Shown piece after piece: positions 23,158-38,015 of a stretch of DNA of 50,000 nucleotides. Source of the DNA: Sphaeroforma sirkka (Eukaryota > Opisthokonta > Ichthyosporea > Ichthyophonida); contig LUCW03000833.1 in the NCBI GenBank assembly GCA_001586965.3, positions 1 through 50,000 on the forward strand. The letters are read 5' to 3'. The notes under the pieces were generated by a model. The model did not search any database. It saw only the letters and a list, made by a program, of their open reading frames with translations, and was not told the DNA's origin. The position numbers and the translations under genes were made by a program. The stretch's first letter is position 1. The number at the start of each line of letters is the position of its first letter.

Positions 23158-23226
23158 TCAGAGCATGGCTTTGTACATGTCGATCGCGGCTCCTAGTTTG
23201 TCAATCTCACCCTCCAATTGAAAAAT
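23158..23226 (-). CDS. VARS: VARS exon 24 (stop codon)
   Basis: 22 codons, [20 protein letters not shown] then ML and TGA at 23158-23160. Acceptor CCCTACAG. The ending matches the usual ValRS terminus. No AATAAA signal is evident just downstream. Confidence 0.92.
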   Translation of the reverse strand: MFQLEGEIDKLGAAIDMYKAML

Positions 23227-26200
23227 CTGTAGGGAATTCCCCATTGCAATTACCGTGTTTGTTTTCGTGGAGATGAGAAGTTAAGCAATGCATGGTACTT
23301 ACAGCTGCCGAAGCGTACCATATCATGCAAGATTTAGTCTACAAGGTCATTAAAACTATCAAACAATTATGGATTCGCGCTTGTACAATTGGATGGACGG
23401 ACAGACGGCACTTCCAAGGACGGATGTTGCACTACTTTAGCCGGGTAATAATAATAATATACGCAATTGATGCACGCACGTATACGGGATAGATATCTAT
23501 AAAGTCAAATGGAAAACTGCAGGACAGAATACTCTCAACACGATTTTCACGGTTTATAAGACAAGCACCAAGTTTGTAAAAGATCTAGGTGTACAATAAT
23601 ACACAAAGCACCACAGTGTATCGACACGGAATACCACATACGATTGCTGTGAGGCGAATTCGACCATCCATTCACAACTCAATATCACACTGAAAATACA
23701 AACCTTTTTCGTATGTGTGGCTCGAACGGCTTCGGGAACCTTCTGTTCATAGTCTTCTTTAAATGTTGGGGCTTTTGCCTTTTCGAGGAAGGCTTGCGTT
23801 TCCGCCAACTTCTTTTCGTTTTTTTGAACCTCTTTCGCGGGGTCGATAAGACCCTGAGTAAAATGGTGACCAATATGAGTGGTAAATGGGACTAATGTAC
23901 AAGTATAGACACTATAGAGAATTAAGGTTAGATTTCTTCTGATGTGGAGTGCCTCGATGGAGTCGTTTTTTCAAAGTGTGCATTCACAAATACAGACGAA
24001 TAGAGGATAAATAAAACGTCAACGCAAAACGTAACAAACTTTGATACAATGAACAATGCAAGTATACGATTCAATAGATCTTGCGCTCGTATCGACCAAT
24101 AGACGAACAAGAGCACTCTACGATATGGTCAGGCACATACAACACTTAGCTACACACATATACTCTTTGATATGGTCAGGCACATACTTCACTTAGCTAC
24201 ACACATGCACTCTACGATATTGTCAGGCACATACTTACTTCACTTAGCTGCACACATGCACTCTACGATATGGTCTAATAATCGCAGAATCAATATAATG
24301 GATGGTGTATCCTACCGGGACACTGAAAACTTTGAAGTGTACTCGTCAATCAATGCACAACCGATGCAAGTAAACACACCACATAGGTGTTCTGATATTG
24401 CTCTATGTACACTGCAGGTCTGGCACACATATTTGTTTTGTGCCGATTGTCGTACAAGGTAATATTGGAACTCGCTCCAAGATCACTAAAGGCCGTAGCC
24501 AATCAATTCATACATGCATTCGTACTCGACCATGCTAAATAAACTCAATGTAGTGCTCTGAGAAATACATAATCAAATCACATGCTCTCCTACCTTGACC
24601 ACAACATAGGCCTCGGTAGTGTCGTTGACGATAGCTACAACACATCCCTTATCTTGAGGGGGTGGCGAATCCACAGAAATACTGTAACGAGAGTATCGAC
24701 ATAGTATCGTGTGCAAATGATGTACTAGAAGGTCCGATACAAATGAAATTGGGGTTGATTCCCGGTCTGATTATAGTAAAGGCACGAATTCTTGGAGACA
24801 CAAGGCATGCATCAATCGTACATGTTTCATGCAAAACTTTGAACGAGTGGACGCAGGTCTCTAGTATGGTCGTAACACGAGAATGATATACATCAAACTC
24901 TCGCAGCCTAATAGCAACACACACAACAACTTCTTAGCGGTTGTATACTGCAGTCGATGGTATAGTAGACAAGGTCACTGGCGGTACGGATAACAACCGG
25001 TACATAGACATATGATATATCCCCGGAAGGAACGCGTTGTGCCGGACGTGGCCGTCCAGACAATTGATTTTGACACACACACACGCATACGCCTATACAG
25101 AAAAGAGTTAATTCGGGTTGCTGTATATGATATAAAAGTTCTCCAAACTCATACATCGCCGGAATCAACAAAACATGCATCCTATGCTACATAAATGGAC
25201 ACTACTAGAGATAATGGACATCAACGTGTCGTGTCTGACGTGCGCTTTGTGCGGAGAGTTTATCTAATAGTCTTAACTGTAAACAACGCAGAAGGATATA
25301 GAGAAATGATCTAGCTCTCCAGACAACCCGCACATGCTGAATACAGAAGGGAGGGGACGGTAGAGGCGTAGCAAGTGAGAATACAAGTGCATGCACACGG
25401 GAACATACAGCTCGAGTGCTATATATGATGCTGGTGGGTTAGGGTTTGAGATTTAGTATGAGAAGGTGCACCGAAGCAACTATACCCAATTCACAGGCAC
25501 ATAAGCCAAGGCACACTCAACGCAACAAGTGGACACGACGACAGACAGCCAGTTGGTTCGTACAGGCACGAGAACAACCGTGACATAGAAGCCATACAAA
25601 CAGTGCACTGAGCGACTAGGACGCGCCTAGACACACACCTGATGGTGGTTGCTAGGGTGAGTGTCTGGATGGCTCTGATGTACTTGTCCATAAGCTGTCG
25701 AATGGCCTCCGATTTGACATTGATAATCACTGCGCAATTAGGTGTATGTTTGTGAACCAAAGGTCAGTAATTGGGTCTATGTTTGTGAACCAAAGGTCAG
25801 TAATTGAGTGTATGTTTGTGAACCAAAGGTCAGTAATTGGGTGTATGTTTATGGACCAAATGTTCGTATTTGGGTGTATGTTTGTAGACCAAATGTTAGT
25901 AATGGGGTTTATGTTTGTGGACCTAATGTTAGTTAGCTCCGAATACGGGCGTGTTCCTAAGCATGGTAACTGCATGATATGCGTGAAGTCGCGTATGACA
26001 CTCCAGGTGAGGTGGATAGTCATATACAGCACACATTGTAGTCGAGAACGGCAGAAGGGTAGGAGGTACGACAAGTACCGAGACGGAGCCCAGGAGTGTT
26101 CGAGAGTGGCTGCAAAGCGTTAAATGATGCGTAAGTGTCCCTTCATGTTGAAGTAGAACAAAGCCTGGGTACTACACAGACAAGGTTAGTCACGCCCCAT

Positions 26201-29200
26201 GTGCATACTGACTGGACACCTAGTTACCTGTCCGAAGCGCATGCGCAAACGCACGAACCGCATATGCAGACCTTCTATTCCAATCAAACGCAACAGGACT
26301 TACTTGCACACATGAGATACACAATTGGAATGTAGAGACAGACAAGTTACAGGTTACACACGCGACTACCTCACAGGACACACGCACAGATTGTTGGGCA
26401 GACCCCTGAGGTGCACATATACCTCTAGCGTTTAGGGGTTTAGGGTATATATACTTCTGAACAAAGCGTGTAAACATTGTGCAACAAGGCGTGACTGTCG
26501 CTTTGTAGTAGTTATGCAAGGAAGGATGGTGCTTCTCTAGGGTAAAATGAGATTCATCAGAGACACAATAATCAGCAAAAAGTTGAGGTCCCCTCTCTCC
26601 CCGGGTGCTTATCCGGGGAGGCGGCCAAGAGCTTGATAACCAAGCATAAAGGGCTCGAAAGACCAATACAGCTCTTATACACAGGCGAATGAGTGTACTT
26701 TGGATGCTTTCGTCATGTTTTACGGAACATTTCCCAAACTGAGTGCAACTTATTTTACGCTGTTTAGAACTCTATACCCCCGCACAGCATAGAGGCGAAT
26801 GCAGCAAGCGAGAGCGCGGGTTGGATACAAGCCACACAGGTACAAGTGGATATACAAAAACCTCATACCAAGCCCACCCGAACACACCTCAGCGCAACCA
26901 AGCATACGCCGTTCGGCGAGGCCCAAAACACCATACGTACATAAACACATACACAGACGATCACGCGTACATACATACACATACATGCATGTGCACATAC
27001 ACACCTTCGGGCTTTGCCTTGTCGTTCAGGTACTCGGCCTTTAGAGAGCGCACATTCCTGACCACCTCGAATGCGGTGGCCCACTCTTGCTCCGCCTCTG
27101 CGTTGATATAGAGAGCCTCTTCAGGATATTCTGCTACCATGATACTTCGGTGCCCCTCGCTCTGATTGGGTGTAGGTTAGGGAGACATCCAGGTGTCGAT
27201 TGTACTGTTAGCGACTGGGCTTCAGGGTGACGGTGAATGTATGTGTCTCCAGATATTGGCTTGTGTATACAAGGTATTAGTATCTATGAGTACAAGGTGC
27301 TTGAAAGGAAAGCGTTCTTACGGGTCATCCAGCGATCATGAATTCGCTAGGTGCACCAAAACAAAAAAAAAAGTATAAAAACACATGGGGACACACATGA
27401 CACACACACACATACCCCTGTACGCCTGGGCAAGCGTTGGTACAGTTCCTCAGTCAAGAAGCACATGATGGGGTGCAGTAGTCTGAGCCCCACATCCAGG
27501 CATGTGTAGAACACTTCGCGGCAGATAGCAATGCGTTCCTGTTTTAGGGTTTAGAGATCAGGGTTTTGGGTTTTAAGTTTGAAGGCGGTCCTGCAGTCGA
27601 GGTGCGAGTTGTAAGTACGTACTACTTGGGGTATTCAGATACTCAGTGATCACATACCGGTAGATCACCGCCCTCTCTGACTAACCAAGTAGAATGTATA
27701 TGGATAGAACCAAGTACCCTATGAAGAAGTCAGTTCGGTATGTGGAAACGTCGACTGAGCACGGACATTGTCGGAAGATGCTAAAATTTGGTACAAGACC
27801 ACTTGCTACGCCTATTGGGGCGTGCAAGTCTGTGCGTGTGACGTTGCTGACGAGCGAAACCTTGCTAACACACGTCACTGATCCTCTATTGCCACAGGTA
27901 TATGTGTACATATCGGCACAGTTACATACCTGATCAGAATAAAACAGGATAGTCCTGAAGCACTTTATATATATATATACATACATACATACATACATAC
28001 CATACATACACGCAGACACACACACACCCACACACACACACATATATATATGTATGTGTATATACATATAAATACATACATATACATATACACATATATA
28101 CAATAATACCTGATCAGTACAATTGGGGCATTATAGGCCAACACCAAAGGACTGTACACCATTACAAGGGTTTGGCCTCTGTATTACACTCCTTTCCACA
28201 CACACCTGATCGGTGCCGTTCATGATACTCTTGGAGCATTCCAGGTACACATCACAGAACTCGTACTGCCAGAACCCGGAGATAGCCTGTGTGGCTGCGG
28301 GGAAGGCATACGCTTCAAACGACTCGTTCATAGTCTTCACACAATGCGACAGGCGCGATAGAATCCACACGTCCATGGGTCCATAGCTGTACGGGCACAT
28401 TGGAAAAGGGCTTATTGAGGGGGCTTATCACATTGGGAGGGGGCATAATTTAATTTGGGAGGGGGCTTATCTAGGGGGGTTATCACAGTGAGAGGAAGAC
28501 TCACTATAATTTGGTGTATGGTGTATAGCAACGGTCACATACAAGGTAGTAAGTAGATGGCAGAGAGATGCTTGCAGGAAGGGGTTATGTAACCTAACGG
28601 AACAAGGAGAGGGGCGACTCACATACGCGACAGAGACGATTCAGCCTGTTACACAGGTACAGGGTGATGCATTCTGAATGTATGTATGTGTATGTGAGTG
28701 TGTCTGTGAGCAGGCACACGCCAACGAATCAGGCGAAGACAGACGCACTGAATAGATGGGAAGAAACTCGAACATTCGAATGCCAATAGTCAAGGGCTGG
28801 GGTGGTATATATACATATCGCATCGAATTTTGCAGATGAGAGTGTGGCGAGTGTAAAATGTAAAGTAGCATTAACGGGCATTCATTTTCAAGGCCTTCAC
28901 AACACTTTAGGTAAACAGTTGTGCGAGTATGTATGTATATATATATATATAGAAACATATGTATATATACACAATATACCTACGCGACTCATAGCGAGTA
29001 TCGAGACGTAAGACCACTTCACAAATTGAATCATAGTACATATATATATATATATATATATATACATACATACATATACAAATACTAATCCTTATATATA
29101 TACATCCACATCCACATCCACACCTAAATATATACATATATACATACGCACACACACACACATATATATATATATATGCAAACACGTACATACATACATA

Positions 29201-32200
29201 AAAGTGTATATACAAAGGTGCAATTGTGACTATACAGAACATACGCATCGGTTGGCGCCTGTTCTTTGGGTTTGGGCACAAAATCGTCGCCCAGAAGTGT
29301 ACGCGCATATCGCAGCGCATTCCAGAGTTTATTACAGAAAAAGCGGTAGCCCACCACACGCTGGATGTCCAGATTAACATCCTGTGGGGGTATATGAAGC
29401 ATATGTGAGCACACTTTGTACGTATCGCGTGTAAGTGTGTGGGAGGGATACACATGTGGATGTAGTAGGATGTAGTCCATACATACGTGGAGTGTACTGA
29501 AGTTATGAAGCATATGTGAGCACACATGTACATATGCGCGTGTAAGTGTGTGTGATGGATACATGTGTATGTAGTAGATATAGTACATACACAAATGGAG
29601 TGTATGGGAGTTGCACTGAGATTGTACGGTATAGTGTGCGTAAGTGCTGTGGCGGTTGGGTGGCAAGGCAGTTTGTGCGGGAGATAACGACATGTGGCGA
29701 TGTCTACACATACGACAGATTCCGGCCATCTATCTATGCGTATAAACCAGCCTTGAAAACGTACACGAACACGAAAAATACACGCACACACACACTGTAA
29801 ACGTAAATACTAGTGTTGAAACGAATACGAAAACACTAGATACACCCACACCCACAAATATAAACATATATACTAACATTGAAACGTATACAAACACGCT
29901 AAACACACCCACACCCACAAATGTAAACATATATACTAACATTGAAAGAACAACATACTAATATATACATAAATACATTGGAAAGCATGTACACAAACAT
30001 TGAATACATCCAACACAGATAGAAGGCATATGCATATGCACAGAAATATGAACACCCCTCCCACAAACAACACCCACACACATCCCTATTGCATACCCGC
30101 CCACCCCCACCCACGCACATAGCACGCTTTCTCATTCACCCACACAACACACACCTACCTTTCCTGGTAGTGTGTACGATGCAAGTGCCATGCGTAGTGC
30201 ATCTGTGCCACACTCGGGGATACCGTCGGGAAAGTCTTTGGACTGGCCTTCGGTGGCTTTCTGCACTTCTTTGGGGTCCAGATTGCCGTTAGCGAGTTTG
30301 CTGTTCATTGCCTTGAGCGTGATGCCGTGGATAACATCTAGTGGATCCAGCTGTGGGGCATCGAGCGGAAAGCGTATACGTTTATTATCAACAGACACGT
30401 GCATTGGTGTGGGTGTACCTATCGGAACTCCCGGTAGGGATAAGAGATACATAACTCCCATACAACTTGATAGTGATATCATATCATATCATATCAAATC
30501 GCGGACAACGCCTAGGGGCACCCACAGAATAGCATCGAGCAAGAGAGGGAGACGTATTCACATATATGACTTGCGTACACGTATACGTTCTTCCTATGAG
30601 CGTTTATCTACCGTGTACACGTATATGTTCTTCCTATAAATATTTATCTACCGTGTACACGTATGCGTTCTTCCTATAAGCGTTTATTAACCGTGTACAC
30701 GCATACGTTCTTCCTATAAACGTTTATCTACCGTGCTTACGTATACATACTTTTTACAAGCGTTTATTCACCGGGGCTTCAGGAATAGTTAGGGACACAC
30801 AACTCCGACTTCATTCAGAGTAATATCGAGATTCAAAACTACATTATCGATAACGACGTAGAACGCAAGGACGACGGTCAAATACACCACAGTACGGCTT
30901 CAAATATACGTTAGCAACTACCAACGCATTCCAATAGTTCGGTACAATTACGGGGAGTATATGCAGTGTACGTGCATGCGAGTATCAGGCAGACGACCCT
31001 GGCAACACATATAACAATGTACGTAAACTCCCAGACAAGTAACTGTATAGTGATTTACGTACCCAAATACTACGTGTGCATCAACATACAGAAATCAATT
31101 TCCATAAACTCCAAGGCATACCTACATACTTCAGTAATACACCCTTTCCATACACACATCAACACACTACCCTGCTCTAGTGAACAAGACGAGGCGAATG
31201 ACTGAATGAACCAACCAAACAACCAACCAACTAACTATCACGTCCTCCCACACCACCACAGGTCGTGGCTACTCACCACATTGCCCAGACTCTTGCTCAT
31301 TTTCCTGCCGTGTGCATCTCTGATGAGTGCGTGTAGGTACACATCACTGAACGGCAACACATCGTTGAGCTCCAAGGACAGCATCACCATTCGTGCCACC
31401 CAGAAGAACAGAATATCGTGCCCGGTTTCGAGAAGTGTTCCTGTGTGGTTGTAGAAGGATTGTATTGGATTAAATAACGAGGGAGTGAGGGAGGGAGTGA
31501 GTGAGTGACTGAGTGGATTCGCATGGGCCTGTGGCTACTACAGTGTTTCGGACAGGCAGTGTGCGCTGTGGTACTTGTTACTGTTTGCCTACTGCGCCGA
31601 AAGAAGATTTAAACTCATTCTGAGTGCATATACATATATAAACACGAGTGAATGTATATATAGATGTGCAGTTTAGAGATAGGCGCAGATAGAGGATAAA
31701 GTAAACGTTCATTTAATTCTAAGTTCGGATATATAAATAAATTCAGTCCACATTTATGATCAATGCAGCACAAAAGGGATCCAAAACCAATTCTGAAACT
31801 TCTAAAAAATTTAAAGAGCACAATCCGATACTTTGCCAGATACCAACAATAACAAAAGCCACAAGAGCATAAACATATATATATATATACATACATCTAC
31901 ATATATACATCAATATTTGAATATTTTCGAACAACTTGACCCATATATCACACTACCATCTTAATATCAACATATACACGCACATCCGCATCTACACACA
32001 CACACACACAAACACACATCCACATGTACCCCACATATGCTCAACACACCAGGGTAAAATCGGGCCAGGTCAGCCGTCTTCTCGGGCCACCCAAAGATGG
32101 AGAAGGGGAACAGTCCACTGGAGAACCAGGTGTCCAAGACATCAGGGTCTTGGTGCAGTGTGATATCACCAGCGCTTACGCCAAACTTAGCAACGGCACG

Positions 32201-32429
32201 CTTAAGCGCCTCCTCCTCGGAGCGTCCAACCACCCAGCATTCACTGTAGGTAGATGGGAGTATACGCAGATGTTAGTCAGTGGTACACAAAGGGGTTAGG
32301 GAGTGATAAAGGCAAATGATAGTCAGTGGTGCATACAGGTGTTAGAGAGTGATAAATATGTACAATCGCAATGTATGCATCACAGACACATCCGCACTGC
32401 GACAGACGTCGCGCTGTACACAGACAGAC

Positions 32430-32466
<37 letters not shown>

Positions 32467-32834
32467 GGGTCATAAAAGCGCAGATATACAGGTGCGTGTT
32501 GTTTATTCTTCAATGCCCTAGACTTCGCATAAACGTACATGGATACAATATGCTACACAGACAGACATAATATATATATATATATATATATATTGGTCAT
32601 AAAAAAGCGCAGATATACAGGTGCGTGTCGTTTATTCTTCAATGCCCTAGACTTCGCATAAACATACATGGATACAATATGCCACACAGACAGACAGACA
32701 GACAGACATAATATATATATATATATATATATATAGGTCATAAAAGCGCAGATATACAGGTGCGTGTTGTTTATTCTTCAATGCCCTAGACTTCGCATAA
32801 ACGTACATGGATACAATATGCTACACAGACAGAC

Positions 32835-32868
<34 letters not shown>

Positions 32869-32964
32869 TCATAAAGCGCAGATATACAGGTGCGTGTTGT
32901 TTATTCTTCAATGCCCTAGACTTCGCATAAACGTACATGGATACAATATGCTACACAGACAGAC

Positions 32965-32999
<35 letters not shown>

Positions 33000-33237
33000 T
33001 CATAAAAGCGCAGATATACAGGTGCGTGTTGTTTATTCTTCAATGCCCTAGACTTCGCATAAACATACATGGATACAATATGCCACACAGACAGACAGAC
33101 AGACATATATATATATATATATATATAGGTCATAAAAAGCGCAGATATACAGGTGCGTGTTGTTTATTCTTCAATGCCCTAGACTTCGCATAAACATACA
33201 TGGATACAATATGCTACACAGACAGACAGACAGACAT

Positions 33238-33324
<87 letters not shown>

Positions 33325-34129
33325 TCATAAAAGCGCAGATATACAGGTGCGTGTTGTTTATTCTTCAATGCCCTAGACTTCTAATAAACATACATGGATA
33401 CAATATGCTACACAGACACAGATAAAAAAATAGAATAGACATGAATGTACTGTGATATATAATATGCATGCATCTGCCAAACGTACGTTAATGGGCTTTG
33501 TACCTCTCGGTAGTATCACATTCTTTGCCCTTGGCATCGCAGAAGTGTGCATGAATACAATACGCACATGCGCATATATATATATACACAAACATATATA
33601 TATATATAAATATACATATACACATAAATATACACACACACGCACACACACACACACATATATATATAACAATAACATGAATCATATATAAATACAAAAT
33701 CAACAAATAGCCACAGAAAAACATCCGAGCACAAGTTTCTTACCTGTCGGCAGCATCAGACTGTTTGCCTTTGACTTCGCAGTAGTACGCAGGAATGCGA
33801 TGGCCCCACCACAGCTGACGAGACACACACCACGGGCGATCATTACCTAGCCAGTGATACCACTGAGAGCGGATGGGGAGAGATATTGTAAGAAAGTGAG
33901 ATAGACTGGCATATAAATCTCAAGGTATATATATATATATATATAGATGGTATACTGTGTCGTTTAATGATTTAATAGGGTTTTAGGGCTCAACACGATC
34001 CCTCGAAGTCACACCAGTGGTACTACTGGTTATATGCAACTGGCACTCGACCACTGACCACTGACACCCAATCGAAGATGATGTTTTTCAACCCCCCCTC
34101 CTCCCACAAAGCTCTAAACACATGCCTGG

Positions 34130-34163
<34 letters not shown>

Positions 34164-37100
34164 ATATAACAGATGCATAGGAAAGCAGCTACATATGTGT
34201 ATGTCCTATTGGGGGTTCGTACTGGTTTCCTGTGCTGATGTGGTATCAGTTTGAGGTCGCCCTGCGGTCGCTCCAGGGCTCTACTCGTGTGAAATCAGAT
34301 ACAACGCACGTATACACGCACACAGATAGTATAGACCTAGGTAAGTATGTGTATGTCTCTGCACTTGGGGTTGCATATCGGTTTCTCGAGCTGATCTGGT
34401 AACCAGTTTGAAGACGATTCAGGGCTCTTTCAGTATAAATCCAGATACACTACACGCATACGATACGAGTACACAGACAACACATAACTAGGTGGGCAGC
34501 AACACACATATTTTATCTGTGTACTTACGATTTACTTACCGTTCCTCTATACATATGCCTGCCTACCGATTCCTCGTGTTGCTATCCTTTAATTACGACT
34601 ACCTACCGTTTCCTCGTGCTGTCTTCTGTGCACTTATGACTACCTACCGTTTTCTCGTGCTGATCTGGGACCAGTTTAAGGTCTCCGTTCTGCACGGCGT
34701 CCAGTGCTCGCTTGTTCATTGAGGTGCAGTCGACGAACCACTGTGGCTTTACCATAGGCTCGACTATGTCCTTAGTACGACTGTCAATACCGGACAGAGG
34801 GGTGGGATATATTAGCATTTCAGTACGTAAAAGGAATGGACATTCAGGTGATAATATATATATATATATATATACGTACAGTATATGCACGGACAATCTG
34901 TCATAATATACTGAAAAAATTGATACAGGCGCACAGTTCGTTGTATTCGCATGTCGAATGCAACCTTCTCCGAGAAAACAATCGTCGTGATACGGTATGT
35001 CTGAATGTGATATGTTTCCAGTCCGATTACAGAAGGTGGGGTGTGCGCTAAAACGCATTCCTTATATCCTTGGTGGTAGCTTTTAGATAGTTCTCTACAT
35101 ATAACCGGGAAAGCCACATAGACTGAAATACTTGCCCAGGCGACAGAATCCGGGAAAACATTACAAACGTATATACCTGCAAATGGGGATGACCATTGCG
35201 TTGGGTGTCTTGCCACGGAAAAGACCCTTTGCCTCCAAAGCAGCCAGGACCGCATCACGAGCATCAAAACGTTTCATACCCTGTATTTGTTCCGGAGACA
35301 AAGTAGGGTTTAGAGAACCCTAAAACCTAAACCTAACTCATACAAATGGATATGTGTACATATAATTCTCTGACACTAGAACATCTGCATTTGCATACAT
35401 GCAAAAGTAAAACAAGGTTTTTTTTCTAATAAGTGCTCTTCGTAATCTGCGTATTGCTTGCTTAAATGTATGTATCTATACATACAGCATCGGTGTGATA
35501 ATCCACACGGCCTGAGTAGACAACATGAGTACACGACAAACGTATAGACTAATTATATTAGCCATTGTGCACAACTTTATGTATTCTCAGACACGCGTCT
35601 ACGACCAAACTTAACTAAGAGGAGGGGGTGAAACAAAGCATGAGTGCCCCTCACCTCCTGAGGTAGTATGGGTATCGTGGGCTATGCTACAAGAAGGCAG
35701 GCACCTTAACCAAGGGGTTATCTAAATAAAAACAGAGGATAACAAACCACACATATCCTTCTACATGAAGATATAGTCTGTTACTTCTATATGAAATTAT
35801 AGTCATTTACTTCTATAAAAGAATATATGACCGCACAACTTTCGATATGAAAGTACAGAATAGAGACTAACAGTATAGGCAGCTCAACAGCCATCGGAAT
35901 ACCACGATGCAACAACCCTGATTACTCAACATCGGGGTCGTACACAACACCACATCCATCACTCACACGCATTCTTTGCATTCCAGGCTACTCCGGTATG
36001 CTCCCTGGAGCACATACCTCGAATTCCTTAACGAGGCCATTGACAGTACCATCGTCGTTCAGCATGTTCAGAATGGGCAGGTTATGGCGCTTGCCCATGT
36101 CGTAATCGTTGGGGTCGTGTCCCGGAGTGATTTTAACAGCGCCTGTCAGATTGCAGTTGGGGTTGGGCGGGCAAATGTCGGACGATTGACGTGAGTCACA
36201 TGTCTTAATGAATTCAATCTGGCCACACAGGTGCACTAGGGAGATGTGTGGCTGCCGTCGTGTTGTGTGCGTGTATGTGCTCATGCATGTATTCATGCGT
36301 GTATGTGTATGGTATTGTGCTTGTATGTATTAATGCGTGTATGTATACAGTATTGTGCTTGTACGTACTCATGCATGTATTCATGCGTGTATGTGTAAAC
36401 AACTAAGCAAGAAAGCGTGGCTGTACCACCTACGCTGTCAAATACCAGCGTATATACAAGCACAAGGACATGTATATAGCTAGCAATGTGTACATATGTA
36501 TACTATAGTAACATGGATACGTATATAACTAGCAATAATGTGTACATATGTAGACTATAGTAAAATGAATATATATATAGCAAACAATAATGTGTACATA
36601 TGTATACAATAGTAACATGGATATGTATATAGCTAACAATAATATGTACATATGTATACTATAGTAACTTGGATATGTATATAGCTAGCAATAATGTGTG
36701 CATATGTATACTATATCGTCCGCATTTTGCATGCGTGCTACCGTGACTCTCCGTCACACACACGCCTCTAACTCTCTCCTTCAGTCCGCGTGTGTTGCCC
36801 ACGCTGTGGTCACAAACAAGTGTGTGTGTGTGTGTGTTCGTATGTGCGACTCCAAGACACGCACATCGCAGGTACGGTCCAAAATATATGCCGTGTATGA
36901 GTGACTGTTGCAGTGGAGGCTGATATTCATACATAGCATCGCCTGCTGTGATCAGTGCAGTAGTAGAACTCTGTGTACCAGAGTGCAATGAGGTCGTGTG
37001 TGAGTTGGGAGAGGGGCAGGTACTGTAGTTGTCGGATCACCGGCGGCCCTACCCTCGTAGGAGAGTACAGGGATAGACTAAAACCCTGAAACCGGGACAG

Positions 37101-37984
37101 ACTAAAACCCTGATACTGGGGGAGAGCCCCCCACCCCATTCTCTGTGGTCTCCAAGTGTGACGGAGGACAACGCTTTGCTATGCGTATGACTATGCCTAC
37201 GCCAACTGCCCATACGCACTAGAGGCCAATGTATAAGCGAGTGACGATAGATGGACTGCGCATACGCACTGTAGGCCAATGTATGAGCGAGTGACGATTG
37301 ATGGACTGCGCATACGCACTGGAGGCCAATGCATGAGCGAGTGACGATAGATGGACTACGCATACGGGCACAGGGCAGTAGGATATGATATACCATATCG
37401 CAAAGGGATTGCACGTTAAATGCCGAGGTCCATCTATACAGCAGAGATGTTAAACACCCCAGAGATGGCTTCGCTAACTCTCTCGAGAAACAACCAATAC
37501 ACTCTAACCTTATTGTCTTGTTGACCTTACTCGAAGGGATGCATCATACGCACATAAACACCACAAACACCCGTACTCTATCCCACAAACCTATACGCAC
37601 ACATACGTGAAGCACCCCGGAGATGCCTTCTCTCATGGACTGCCGAAATATATACCGATACACTATAACCTAATTACCGTACACTTTGCTCAGAAAAATG
37701 CATCACAAACATGCATAAACACAAAAACACACCGCCACCATACATACCTGAACCAAACCCGATTTCGACGTAGGTATCTGTGATAATCGGGATTTTGCGT
37801 CCCGAAAACGGATGCATCAGGTGCTTTCCGTGGGCGTGGGCGTATTTGGGATCCTCGGGATGAACCGCCACAGCTGTGTCAGCCAACATAGTCTCCAAAC
37901 GGGTGGTAGCCACAACTATCTCTCCGTCCTCTGTTGTGTGCGTTAACATGCCATAGACCCATCAGCGTGTGCTTCAAATTGATA

Positions 37985-38015
<31 letters not shown>

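Noticed and set aside
26590..26625. small hairpin (CCCCGGGTGCTTATCCGGGG) as a possible RNA gene
   Set aside because: The stem is short and imperfect, and there is no supporting box motif or terminator.
28907..29791. 294-codon minus-strand ORF
   Set aside because: It runs through simple repeats and only passes over ValRS exon 17 in a different frame; no protein family is visible.
32450..33420. CRISPR-like array (regular repeats with variable spacers)
   Set aside because: The variable parts are (AT)n microsatellites, the host is eukaryotic and the array is inside an intron.
35306..35336. interstitial telomere array
   Set aside because: Only two to four degenerate units are present, too few for a telomeric tract.
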